64,000 nt of DNA from contig NZ_CP139249.1 in the NCBI RefSeq assembly GCF_034064985.1, forward strand, positions 1,364,001-1,428,000, in the 5' to 3' direction. Of this stretch, positions 55,958 through 64,000 are shown in pieces. Each line of letters begins with the position of its first letter. Within the stretch, counting starts at the first letter, position 1. The translations under genes and the position numbers were made by a program. Origin of the DNA: Acinetobacter pittii. Lineage in GTDB: Bacteria; Pseudomonadota; Gammaproteobacteria; Pseudomonadales; Moraxellaceae. The notes under the pieces were generated by a model. That model was not told the origin of the DNA. It was given only the letters and a program-made list of their open reading frames with translations, and searched no databases.

Positions 55958-56677
55958 CTAATAATTCCAGATCATCAATTCAAGCTGTTGCATATTGGAA
56001 GACGGATCAATTTCTAAAATATAAGCTTGATCTTCACGCCAATCGCCAAGAACAATTCGTTGTTTAGCTTGTACCTGATGAATTGAAGGGCGATGGGTAT
56101 GTCCATGAATCAGTATATCTGCATCCTCTAAAGCAGAAATAACAGCTTGTTCATTCACATCCATAATTTCATAGCTTTTTTGCTGTTTATCAGCGGAGCT
56201 TCTTTTACGAAAGCCATTAACCAGTTTGGTTCGAAAACTCAGTGGTGTACGACGTAAAAGAGCAACTAAGAGCGGATTTCGAATAATCTTCTTAAATCTT
56301 TGATAAGAAATATCATCTGTACATAGGGCATCACCATGTTCTAGACGGTACTGATGTCCAGCAATATTAAGATAATAAATGTCGGGTAGTAATACACCGT
56401 TAAATTTATTAAGGAAAACCTGATTTAAGGCAAAATCACGATTACCAACTTGAAAGTAAATCCGATTTCCTTTTTTGTTAAAGTCTTTTAATGCTTCAAC
56501 AATTTCATCGAGCCATGGTGCTGAGTAATCATCACCAATCCAAGCGTTAAACCAGTCACCTAAAATATAAAGCTGTGTTTGTTTATTTTGATAATGCACC
56601 AATAAATCTAAAAACCCTCGAACAAGTCGAGGGTGTTCAGGTGACAAGTGTAAATCTGAAATAAACAGATAAGTCAC
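55958..56677 (-). CDS. lpxH: UDP-2,3-diacylglucosamine diphosphatase
   Basis: LpxH makes lipid X in lipid A synthesis by cleaving UMP from UDP-2,3-diacylglucosamine. The 239-residue Mn-dependent phosphoesterase has metal and catalytic motifs in order: DLHLS (about 7-11), LGDWFNAW (about 39-46), GNRDF (about 78-82), EHGD (about 113-116) and HGHTHRP (about 190-196). It follows ppiB by 15 bp on the same strand, the usual lpxH neighbour. Confidence 0.97.
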   Translation of the reverse strand: MTYLFISDLHLSPEHPRLVRGFLDLLVHYQNKQTQLYILGDWFNAWIGDDYSAPWLDEIVEALKDFNKKGNRIYFQVGNRDFALNQVFLNKFNGVLLPDIYYLNIAGHQYRLEHGDALCTDDISYQRFKKIIRNPLLVALLRRTPLSFRTKLVNGFRKRSSADKQQKSYEIMDVNEQAVISALEDADILIHGHTHRPSIHQVQAKQRIVLGDWREDQAYILEIDPSSNMQQLELMIWNY

Positions 56678-56692
56678 AGCTTATTCCTAAAA

Positions 56693-57202
56693 TTATTCAG
56701 AAATAATTTTAGCAGATTCGATTACAACGTTTTCTAAAGGAACGTCAGCGTGGTAACCACGGTTACCTGTACGAACACCTTTGATCGCTTCAACAACATC
56801 CATACCTTCAACAACTTTACCAAATACAGCATAACCCCAACCTTGAGCGGTTTTAGAGGTATGATTTAAGAAAGAGTTGTTTTTTACGTTAATGAAGAAC
56901 TGTGCAGAAGCAGAGTGAGGTGCTTGAGTACGTGCCATAGCAATCGTACCAACATCATTGCTTAAACCATTGTCAGCTTCGTTTTCGATAGAATCACGAG
57001 TTGCTTTTTCTTTGAAGTTTTCATCCATCCCGCCACCTTGGATCATGAAACCATCAATGACACGGTGGAAAATAACGCCGTCATAAAAACCGTCACGTAC
57101 ATATTCTAAAAAGTTTGCTACTGTTTTTGGTGCTTTTTCAGTATTTAGTTCAAGAACAATACGACCTTTATTGGTGTTTAATTCGACTTGAGGAAAACTC
57201 AT
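56693..57202 (-). CDS. ppiB: Cytoplasmic peptidyl-prolyl cis-trans isomerase, cyclophilin type
   Basis: A 169-residue cyclophilin without a signal peptide. It has the core features [14 protein letters not shown] (about 45-58), [21 protein letters not shown] (quoted in part) and [15 protein letters not shown], all close to E. coli PpiB. The pair ppiB-lpxH is likely one operon. It is divergent from glnS, with 167 bp between. Confidence 0.96.
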   Translation of the reverse strand: MSFPQVELNTNKGRIVLELNTEKAPKTVANFLEYVRDGFYDGVIFHRVIDGFMIQGGGMDENFKEKATRDSIENEADNGLSNDVGTIAMARTQAPHSASAQFFINVKNNSFLNHTSKTAQGWGYAVFGKVVEGMDVVEAIKGVRTGNRGYHADVPLENVVIESAKIISE

Positions 57203-57369
57203 TACATTAATCTCCTAAACATGGGCTTATGACCATGGGTTTTTGGTTGAGAGAAGCATAAGCAAACTGTAAACTACAAGGCAAGTAAAAAACGTTAAAA
57301 TCTTTGTGAAAAATGAAGATAGCGTTTAAATTTTTCGAAATTTATCTACAAAGAAGTGATTGATACACT

Positions 57370-59097
57370 ATGAAGCCTAATGATGTTGTCTCGAGCCTGC
57401 CTAATAACCCGACACCGAATACTCATGCCTCTGTCGATTCTGCGCAGCAAGAACAACAGGCTGGCTTAGATTTTGTTCGCCAAGTCATTACTGATGATTT
57501 AGCAACGGGTCGTGCAAAGCAGATCGTAACGCGTTTTCCACCAGAACCAAATGGCTATTTACATATTGGCCATGTAAAAGCGATTTGCTTGAACTTTGGT
57601 GTGGCTGAAGAGTTTGATGGTTTGTGTAATTTGCGTTTTGACGATACAAACCCTGATGCTGAAGAACAAGAATATGTTGACGGTATTGCGAATGATGTGA
57701 AATGGCTTGGTTTTAACTGGAATGGTGAACCACGCTATGCATCAGGTTACTTTGATCAATTATATGCATGGGCAGTTCAATTGATTGAACAAGGCGATGC
57801 CTATGTAGATTTACAATCTCCAGAAGAAATTAAGTTAAACCGCGGTAGCTTTGTTGAACCGGGTAAAAACTCTCCATACCGTGATGCATCTATTGAAGAG
57901 AATCTTGCTCGCTTTGAAAAAATGCGTAGCGGTGAGTTTAAAGAGGGTGAAGCGGTTTTACGTGCCAAGATTGATATGGCAAGTACAAATGTACATATGC
58001 GTGATCCGATTTTATATCGCGTATTGCATTCAGAGCATCACCAAACTGGCGATAAATGGAAAATCTACCCAATGTATGACTATGCTCATCCATTGTCTGA
58101 TGCGATTGAAGGGATTACTCATTCACTTTGTACATTGGAATTCCAAGATCACCGTCCGTTTTATGACTGGATTGTAGAAAAAGTAAAATCTAAATCTGTT
58201 CCGCATCAGTACGAATCTTCACGTTTAAACGTGGACTACACCATCACGTCAAAACGTAAATTACGTAAGTTGGTGGAAGGTGCGTATGTAAATGGTTGGG
58301 ATGACCCACGTATGCCAACCGTAGTCGGTATGCGTCGTCGTGGCTTTACTCCTGAAGGCTTACGTGATTTCTGTAAACGTGTAGGCGTGTCGAAAACTGA
58401 CGGTATTGTAGATGTTGCAATGCTTGAGTTCTGTATTCGTCAATCTTTAGAAAATACTGCTGCACGTGGTATGGCTGTTTTAAGCCCACTTAAAGTGACT
58501 TTAACTAACTTACCTGAAGATATAGATCTTACGCATGCTCGCCATCCTAATGTAGATATGGGTGATCGTGTGATTCCTTTAACCAAGGAAATCTATATTG
58601 ATCGTAAAGATTTTGAAGAAGTACCGCCAAAAGGCTTTAAACGTTTAATTCCTGACGGTGAAGTGCGTTTACGCCATGCTTACGTGATTAAATGTGATGA
58701 AGTCATTAAAGATGAAAATGGTGAGGTGATTGAGCTGAAGTGTTCAATCGATCCTGAAACTTTAGGAAAGAATCCGGAAGGCCGTAAAGTAAAAGGCGTG
58801 ATTCACTGGGTGTCTGCAACTAAAGGTGTTCCTGCTGAAGTACGTATTTATGATCGATTATTTACAGAAGCTGACCCAGAAACTGGTGACGATTTCTTAG
58901 CAAACTTAAATCCAGATTCTTTGAAAGTAGTTCAGGCTGTGATTGAACCTGCTTTAGCTCAAGCGAAGCCAGAAGATCGTTTCCAATTTGAGCGTGAAGG
59001 TTATTTCGTTGCTGATCAATACGATCACACTCCTGAAAAGCCTGTGTTTAACCGTGTTCTTGACTTAAAAGACAGCTTCAAACCTGAGAAAAAGTAA
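57370..59097 (+). CDS. glnS: Glutaminyl-tRNA synthetase
   Basis: Class I synthetase that charges tRNA-Gln. The 575-residue protein carries HIGH in [16 protein letters not shown] (about 59-74), the KMSKS-type loop as TSKRKLRKL (about 295-303) and the anticodon-binding beta barrels from about 360 on ([15 protein letters not shown]). The first 25 residues are a hydrophilic tail absent from E. coli GlnS. It is divergent from ppiB and ends at a strong bidirectional hairpin. Confidence 0.97.
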   Translation: MKPNDVVSSLPNNPTPNTHASVDSAQQEQQAGLDFVRQVITDDLATGRAKQIVTRFPPEPNGYLHIGHVKAICLNFGVAEEFDGLCNLRFDDTNPDAEEQEYVDGIANDVKWLGFNWNGEPRYASGYFDQLYAWAVQLIEQGDAYVDLQSPEEIKLNRGSFVEPGKNSPYRDASIEENLARFEKMRSGEFKEGEAVLRAKIDMASTNVHMRDPILYRVLHSEHHQTGDKWKIYPMYDYAHPLSDAIEGITHSLCTLEFQDHRPFYDWIVEKVKSKSVPHQYESSRLNVDYTITSKRKLRKLVEGAYVNGWDDPRMPTVVGMRRRGFTPEGLRDFCKRVGVSKTDGIVDVAMLEFCIRQSLENTAARGMAVLSPLKVTLTNLPEDIDLTHARHPNVDMGDRVIPLTKEIYIDRKDFEEVPPKGFKRLIPDGEVRLRHAYVIKCDEVIKDENGEVIELKCSIDPETLGKNPEGRKVKGVIHWVSATKGVPAEVRIYDRLFTEADPETGDDFLANLNPDSLKVVQAVIEPALAQAKPEDRFQFEREGYFVADQYDHTPEKPVFNRVLDLKDSFKPEKK

Positions 59098-59100
59098 GAG

Positions 59101-59135
59101 AAATAAAAAGCCCAACTCAGTTGGGCTTTTTATTT
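59101..59135. terminator. Bidirectional terminator after glnS
   Basis: Perfect 15-bp arms AAATAAAAAGCCCAA (59101-59115) and TTGGGCTTTTTATTT (59121-59135) around CTCAG. A/T-runs flank both sides, so it may also stop minus-strand transcripts that cross the small ORF at 59175-59288. Confidence 0.92.
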
Positions 59136-59174
59136 AGGTTGATATTTACTTTTAAAGATTACTTTTGCGTATGG

Positions 59175-59288
59175 CTAAGTAGGATTAATCACATAAAAAT
59201 AAATAACTGTTGTTAGAAGAAGAATAGACGCTAGCAATAAATAGGTATTCACCGTATTAAAGCTTTTGATAAATTTCAGGATTTCCAT
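59175..59288 (-). CDS. Candidate 37-residue single-span membrane peptide
   Basis: ATG at 59286-59288 opens a 37-codon frame to TAG (59175-59177). The peptide has a basic start (MEILKFIKSF), one hydrophobic span of about 17 residues (YLLLASILLLTTVIYFY) and a short polar end, as in small membrane proteins and type I toxins. No good ribosome site is seen. It lies 146 bp downstream of the amidotransferase on the same strand, behind a hairpin at 59360-59390, and is followed by the bidirectional terminator at 59101-59135. Coding is plausible, not proven. Confidence 0.45.
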   Translation of the reverse strand: MEILKFIKSFNTVNTYLLLASILLLTTVIYFYVINPT

Positions 59289-59359
59289 AATGATTTAACT
59301 ATTTATATTTGTGAGTAAAAGTAGCGTGAAGCATTAGACTTAATTTAATATAAAATGTT

Positions 59360-59390
59360 CCAAAAGATAGATTTTTACTCTACCTTTTGG
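59360..59390 (-). other. 12-bp inverted repeat between the amidotransferase and the small membrane ORF
   Basis: CCAAAAGATAGA (59360-59371) and TCTACCTTTTGG (59379-59390) pair fully in the minus-strand RNA, with one G-U pair, around a 7-base loop. No U-tract follows on that strand. It may end the amidotransferase transcript or fold in the leader of the small ORF. Confidence 0.45.
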
Positions 59391-59434
59391 TTAATAAAAA
59401 AGCATTTGAACTTATTTATAGTAGTAAAAAGCGA

Positions 59435-60157
59435 TTAACCACTATATCCAATGCGTTTTAGAAATTTTTGAATTACTTCAAATGCTGCATGTTCGAGTGC
59501 TTGAGCATATTGTAAGTTTTCTTCTCGAAGTTTTGGAATTGAGATATTAGCATTGCGAAGTTCGCATGTATGGCCAATCAACCATTTCTCAAAATTTTCT
59601 TCTGTCGTTTCAATATGGAATTGCAATGCAAGAATATTATTCCCAACTTCGAATGCCTGATTGGTATAAATCTCTGAGCTAGCTAGTAGCACAGCATTTT
59701 CAGGCAGGTCAAAAGTATCGCCATGCCAATGTAGAACATGTACATTATTAAGCAAAGGAGATAACACCTGATTGGCACGTAGGCTTAAGCTCAGTGGTCC
59801 CCAACCAATTTCTTTCTGATGCCCTGCATATACTTTTGCGCCAAGCGCATGAGCAATCAGCTGCGCACCTAAGCAAATACCAAGTGTAGGTTTATCTGCA
59901 GCTAAGCGTTGTTTGAGTAAAGCGATTTCATCTTTTAAAAACGGATAATCTTCAGTTTCATAAACCCCGATTGGTCCACCTAAAATAATAGTTAATCCAT
60001 CGTGTGAAAATGCAGAAGTTAAATCATCTACGCCCGCTTCAAAATAACGGACGCGAAATCCGAGTTGATAAAACACATCTTCTAATGAACCTAAGTCTTC
60101 GAAAGCAAGATGCTGAATGGCATAAATAGTTTTGGGGAAGGCGTTTGTTGTGCTCAT
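59435..60157 (-). CDS. Class I glutamine amidotransferase-like protein
   Basis: A 240-residue protein with a GATase fold. The nucleophile elbow is GICLGAQLIAHALG with Cys near residue 95, and the His-Glu pair is in LQFHIETTEENFEKW; most relatives have FHPE, here Pro is Ile. ILGGPIGVYETEDYPFL is typical of the YP_/GuaA-like stand-alone group that may act on gamma-glutamyl compounds. Position next to eutC on the same strand hints at amine metabolism but is 166 bp away. Substrate is unknown. Confidence 0.88.
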   Translation of the reverse strand: MSTTNAFPKTIYAIQHLAFEDLGSLEDVFYQLGFRVRYFEAGVDDLTSAFSHDGLTIILGGPIGVYETEDYPFLKDEIALLKQRLAADKPTLGICLGAQLIAHALGAKVYAGHQKEIGWGPLSLSLRANQVLSPLLNNVHVLHWHGDTFDLPENAVLLASSEIYTNQAFEVGNNILALQFHIETTEENFEKWLIGHTCELRNANISIPKLREENLQYAQALEHAAFEVIQKFLKRIGYSG

Positions 60158-60323
60158 ACAAATGATTCATAGAAGATCAATAGGTGGAGTATAGCGATAA
60201 ATATAAAGAAGAAAATATCTGTATAAATCGTCAATAGCTGAAAATTGATATTTTTCGTTAAGATAATATTGTTATGCAAAGGTTTATCTATTTTTCAATA
60301 AATCTCTTTGCATATTCCTCTGA

Positions 60324-61139
60324 TTAAAATAATAGCTTTTGAGTTTGTTCAATACCTATATCTGGAAGTTGATGTTCATCTTTCAAATTAACTCCTGAAA
60401 AGCCAAGCTGTTTTGATTTTTTCATTAATGCTATTAAACGTTGTACTGCAACTGGAATACTTAAACCTGCTGAGCGAACATTCGAAATACAATTACGTTT
60501 GGCATCGATGCAACCTGAATATGCATTCCATGTGTAGTAAATCCCCATACTGTCAGGGGAGCTTAAACCAGGGCGCTCACCAATCAGCATCACAAGCATG
60601 GATGCTTTAAAGATTTCTGCGACTTCATCACCCAAAGCAACTCGGCTACCTGTAGCAAGTGCAATTGGTGTAAGGTTCCAGTTTTCTTGCTGAATGTGTT
60701 CACTTAGCGCGGTAATGAATGGAATAGCATTTGCTTCAATCGCTCTTGCTGAAAGTCCATCACCAACCACAATACAAACATCGTATGGCTTCGGATTTTC
60801 TGTATATTCCTTCATTAACGCATCTTTTGATGGGGGGGAAAGCTGACGTCCTAAATCAGGACGTTTAAGATAAATTTCCTTATTAGCAGCATTACTTTGA
60901 ACATGAAGAGTTTGAAGTTGTTTGTGCTGTAATTGTTCAGACAAGTAGGGAACATCCATATGTTGATAAACAGCATCTTTTGCTTGCGCATGAGATAACT
61001 GGAACTCAAGTAAGGCCCGTGTTGGGATACTGCAACCAGCACGACCTAAAGCAATACGAGCATCTGTAAACTCTTTAAGTTTTTCCCACTGATCTTGATG
61101 AGTAGAAGATGGATATTGAATATCACGGTTCAGTTTCAT
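60324..61139 (-). CDS. eutC: Ethanolamine ammonia-lyase small subunit
   Basis: EutC completes the adenosylcobalamin-dependent lyase that turns ethanolamine into acetaldehyde and ammonia. The 271-residue protein has DARIALGRAGCSIPTRALLEFQLSHAQAKDAV (start of the family, quoted in part), PYDVCIVVGDGLSARAIEANAIPF and VMLIGERPGLSSPDSMGIYYTW. It is a little shorter than E. coli EutC (295), lacking part of the N-terminus. It lies 10 bp after eutB. Confidence 0.96.
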   Translation of the reverse strand: MKLNRDIQYPSSTHQDQWEKLKEFTDARIALGRAGCSIPTRALLEFQLSHAQAKDAVYQHMDVPYLSEQLQHKQLQTLHVQSNAANKEIYLKRPDLGRQLSPPSKDALMKEYTENPKPYDVCIVVGDGLSARAIEANAIPFITALSEHIQQENWNLTPIALATGSRVALGDEVAEIFKASMLVMLIGERPGLSSPDSMGIYYTWNAYSGCIDAKRNCISNVRSAGLSIPVAVQRLIALMKKSKQLGFSGVNLKDEHQLPDIGIEQTQKLLF

Positions 61140-61149
61140 GATGTTCTCC

Positions 61150-62535
61150 CTAGTTCATGAGCAGACGAGAGAATTGGTCAGGCATGTGGTCTGCCCAACA
61201 AATTTGAGAGTTTTGTTGTTTAAAAATCCCTTGTTGTTCAAGCCAAGCGGAGAACTCAGGAGCGGGTTTTAAACCGAGGAGTTGTCTTAAATAGAGAGCA
61301 TCATGGAATGAAGTGGTTTGATAGTTGAGCATGACATCATCTGAACCCGGAATTCCCATAATAAAGTTAATGCCCGCAGCACCAAACAGAGTAAGGAGAA
61401 CATCCATATCATTTTGGTCAGCGTCGGCATGGTTGGTATAGCAAATGTCGCAGCCCATTGGCACGCCAAGTAACTTACCGCAGAAGTGATCTTCCAGTCC
61501 GGCACGTATAATTTGTTTACCGTTAAAGAGATATTCGGGCCCAATAAAGCCAACGACTGTATTCACTAAAAGCGGCTTATATTTACGAGCCACTGCGTAG
61601 GCCCGAGTTTCTAATGTTTGCTGATCAACGCCGTGATGAGCATTGCTTGATAGGGCACTCCCTTGACCCGTTTCAAAGTACATAACGTTGTGTCCAATGG
61701 TTCCGCGCTTGAGTGCGAGTGTGGCTTCATATCCTTCTTGTAATAAATCGAGTGAGATACCAAAACCTTCGTTAGCAAGTTGAGTGCCGGCAATGGATTG
61801 GAACATTAAATCAATCGGTACATTTTTTTCAGCCAGTTGAATGCCTGAGCTGATATGCGTAAGTACACAAGATTGCGTTGGAATCTGATATTCCTGAATG
61901 ACATGATCAAGTAATTTTAGTAGCTCTGACAAATTATGAAGGTTATCTGTTGCAGGGTTAATGCCAATTACGGCATCGCCATTGCCATACATTAAACCAT
62001 CTAAAATACTGGCAGAAATACCGAGCACATCATCGGTCGGGTGATTGGGTTGTAAACGGGTAGAAAGATGTCCCTTTAAACCAATCGTGTTGCGAAACTG
62101 GGTCACTACTTCACATTTGCTGGCGACATAAATTAAATCTTGATTGCGCATAATTTTGCTGACAGCAGCCACCATTTCTGGAGTTAAACCTGACGCTAAG
62201 GCTTTTAAGCTTTGAGTAGTGGCTTCTTCTCCAAGTAACCAATTTCGAAAATCGCCTACCGTAAAGTGTGAAATAGGGGCAAAGGCTGCCAGATCATGTT
62301 CATCAATAATTAGTCGTGTAATTTCATCAGTTTCATAATTGACTACAACTTCATTTAAAAAGGTTTTTAATGGCACATCGGCCAAAGTCATTTGTGCCGC
62401 AACATGTTCGGTTGAATCTCTGGCCGCTACACCTGCTAATTCATCGCCAGAACGTAACGGCGTTGCTTTTGCCATCAAGGTCTTCAAGTCAGCAAAGTGA
62501 TACTGTTGATTGGCGACAATATTGCGATAACTCAT
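61150..62535 (-). CDS. eutB: Ethanolamine ammonia-lyase large subunit
   Basis: EutB is the catalytic subunit with the TIM-barrel that binds ethanolamine. I use ATG at 62535, with AAGGAT 6 bp upstream; the longer frame to 62583 would add 16 residues that overlap the permease stop. The 461-residue protein has GDELAGVAARDSTEHVAAQ near the N-terminus, VYVASKCE-type barrel strand (LIYVASKCEV), NGDAVIGINPATDNLHN and GMPGSDDVMLNY (here GIPGSDDVMLNYQ). It lies between eutC and the ethanolamine permease. Confidence 0.97.
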   Translation of the reverse strand: MSYRNIVANQQYHFADLKTLMAKATPLRSGDELAGVAARDSTEHVAAQMTLADVPLKTFLNEVVVNYETDEITRLIIDEHDLAAFAPISHFTVGDFRNWLLGEEATTQSLKALASGLTPEMVAAVSKIMRNQDLIYVASKCEVVTQFRNTIGLKGHLSTRLQPNHPTDDVLGISASILDGLMYGNGDAVIGINPATDNLHNLSELLKLLDHVIQEYQIPTQSCVLTHISSGIQLAEKNVPIDLMFQSIAGTQLANEGFGISLDLLQEGYEATLALKRGTIGHNVMYFETGQGSALSSNAHHGVDQQTLETRAYAVARKYKPLLVNTVVGFIGPEYLFNGKQIIRAGLEDHFCGKLLGVPMGCDICYTNHADADQNDMDVLLTLFGAAGINFIMGIPGSDDVMLNYQTTSFHDALYLRQLLGLKPAPEFSAWLEQQGIFKQQNSQICWADHMPDQFSRLLMN

Positions 62536-62548
62536 AGTTGCATCCTTT

Positions 62549-63985
62549 TTATAGTTCTTGTTCTGCGGCTTTAATATTTGCAAACTCTTCTTCTGGTGTA
62601 CCTTTCACTAAATGATAGCGGCTGTAGAGTAAAAAGTAAGCAATAAATACGACATAAATAGCGGCAGCAATAAACCAAACTTTTGGATTAACAACAAAGC
62701 CTGCGACCACAGCAGCCACTGCTAGAACTAAGGCAATACTTGAAGTAACGATTCCTCCAGGAGTTTTATAAGGACGAGGCATGTCGGGTTTAGATAGGCG
62801 TAGTTTGATGTGGGATAAAAGAATCAACACATAAGAAATAGTTGCACCAAAAACCGCGATTAAAATCAGTGAATCGCCTTCTTTGGTCAGTGAAAGCAAG
62901 AACCCAATAATGCCCGGAATAATAATTGCGAGATAAGGGGCTTTATTTTTATTGGTTAAAGAGAGTGAAGTAGGTAAGTAACCAGCACGTGACAATGCAA
63001 AGATTTGACGGGAATAGGCATAGATAATTGAAAAGAAACTCGCGATTAAACCTGCTAAACCAACAAAGTTAACAAAAGTCGCAAGCCAAGTATTGATACC
63101 ATAAACTTTAACCAGAGCATCGACGAGGGGGGCGCCTGAGTTTTGCAAAGTACTTGCACCTGCTGCGCCTGCACCCAAGAATAAAATGAGCATGGCAAAC
63201 GCCGTTAAGATGAGCATTGCACCGATTAAACCGCGTGGGAGAGATTTTGCTGGATCTTTTGCTTCTTCGGCGGCTAATGGCACACCTTCAACTGCAAGGA
63301 AAAACCAGATTGCAAAAGGAACTGCGGCCCAGATGCCTAAATAGCCATGAGGTAGAAAACGACTTGCACCAGCTGCTGTGCCAACAGGAATATCTAATAG
63401 ATTTTGTGTATTAAAATGTGGAACCATTGCCACAATAAACACAACTAGAGCAACAGCTGCGACAAGTGTAATTGCGAACATAATTTTTAAGGCTTCGCCA
63501 GCACCTTTGAGATGTATGCCCATAAAAATGGCATAGCAGGCGAGGTAAATCATCCAGCCATTTATACCAAATAAAGATTCGCAATAACCGCCAATAAATA
63601 CGGCAATCGCCGCAGGGGCAATTGCGTATTCAATTAGAATGGCTGTTCCTGTTAAATAGCCCCCAAAAGGGCCAAAGGCAGCACGTGCAAAACTATAACC
63701 GCCGCCTGCTGTCGGCATCATGGTGGACATTTCTGACATAGAAAGACACAGGCACAGATACATGATTGCAGCGAGGGCAGTGGCAATAAACATGCCACCC
63801 CAACCACCTTGAGCAATACCGAAGTTCCAGCCAGCAAAATCACCCGATATCACATAAGCTACGCCTAAACCAATCAGGAGTAACCAACCAACCGTACCTT
63901 GTTTGAGTTGACGCTGAGCAAAATATTCTGCTGATGAGACTTCTGTGCTTGAAGAAATGACGGAAGCTGTTTCTGGTTGATTCAT
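62549..63985 (-). CDS. eat: Ethanolamine permease, APC superfamily
   Basis: A 478-residue carrier with about twelve spans that imports ethanolamine for EutBC. The N-terminus is cytoplasmic and polar (about 1-30); the first span region is GWLLLIGLGVAYVISGDFAGWNFG, and the motif MPTAGGGYSFARAAFGPFGGYLTG is the APC substrate segment (quoted in part). AVEGVPLAAEEAKDPAKSLPRG is typical for amine carriers of this group. The gene heads the operon permease-eutB-eutC; the promoter lies beyond the window. Confidence 0.94.
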   Translation of the reverse strand: MNQPETASVISSSTEVSSAEYFAQRQLKQGTVGWLLLIGLGVAYVISGDFAGWNFGIAQGGWGGMFIATALAAIMYLCLCLSMSEMSTMMPTAGGGYSFARAAFGPFGGYLTGTAILIEYAIAPAAIAVFIGGYCESLFGINGWMIYLACYAIFMGIHLKGAGEALKIMFAITLVAAVALVVFIVAMVPHFNTQNLLDIPVGTAAGASRFLPHGYLGIWAAVPFAIWFFLAVEGVPLAAEEAKDPAKSLPRGLIGAMLILTAFAMLILFLGAGAAGASTLQNSGAPLVDALVKVYGINTWLATFVNFVGLAGLIASFFSIIYAYSRQIFALSRAGYLPTSLSLTNKNKAPYLAIIIPGIIGFLLSLTKEGDSLILIAVFGATISYVLILLSHIKLRLSKPDMPRPYKTPGGIVTSSIALVLAVAAVVAGFVVNPKVWFIAAAIYVVFIAYFLLYSRYHLVKGTPEEEFANIKAAEQEL

Positions 63986-64000
63986 ACAATACTCCTGCGA

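Overview
The window is a stretch of ordinary, densely coded, low-GC gammaproteobacterial chromosome. Gene content points to Acinetobacter, most likely the A. calcoaceticus-baumannii group: an Hfq with a long Gly-Phe-Gln repeat tail, an orthodox kdpABCDE locus, eutBC without microcompartment genes, a Coq7-type hydroxylase, and many house-keeping genes typical of the genus. I assign it from protein features only; no database search was possible. I see no tRNA, rRNA, CRISPR array, insertion sequence, integrase or prophage gene.

Layout. 1-2245: 5' part of a luciferase-like flavin monooxygenase gene, then two tandem paralogous glycine-zipper envelope proteins, each with the same terminator. 2439-4303: divergent LysR regulator and exported DJ-1/PfpI protein. 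4595-6498: prfA-prmC (peptide release). 6501-8318: sulfonate-type ABC permease and binding protein with no ATPase gene. 8561-11685: AraC regulator divergent from an SDR and acyl-CoA dehydrogenase pair. 11775-15446: flavin reductase, MoeB/ThiF-like enzyme, ABC1 kinase, folB and a divergent FolK-like protein. 15568-23502: high-affinity potassium uptake kdpABC with its sensor and regulator kdpDE. 23579-25003: glutamine-synthetase-family enzyme. 25411-28000: DUF2799 lipoprotein, coq7 and an LplT-like MFS carrier. 28133-35400: tamA-tamB. 35718-43996: lactonase-type propeller, lipoprotein, acnB, an unknown AT-rich ORF, a voltage-gated potassium-channel-like protein, an MFS exporter and a BamE-like lipoprotein. 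44143-46653: DUF4198 protein behind a Fur-like box, metR, DUF441 membrane protein. 46904-53888: small unknown, rsuA, GNAT, orphan RelB/DinJ antitoxin, RluA-type synthase, then tsaE-mutL-miaA-hfq. 54030-59097: EamA transporter, nfsB, small membrane protein, lpxH, ppiB, glnS. 59175-63985: a candidate 37-residue membrane peptide, glutamine amidotransferase and the ethanolamine genes eutC-eutB-permease, all on the minus strand.

Functional units that clearly work together are prfA-prmC, kdpABCDE, tamA-tamB, tsaE-mutL-miaA-hfq, and permease-eutB-eutC. Many genes are separated by strong, often bidirectional, perfect-hairpin terminators. Several start codons were moved from the longest possible ORF on ribosome-binding-site or family-length grounds (acnB, kdpB, kdpC, eutB, nfsB, hfq, GNAT and others).

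No spectacular new system is evident. The items most worth checking are the 37-residue single-span peptide with a hairpin leader near 59288, paired ATATCG-N8-CGATAT palindromes before the monooxygenase, the Fur-like box on the DUF4198 gene, direct repeats and an upstream ORF before kdpA, an insertion in TamA, the orphan antitoxin and the degenerate second FolK.
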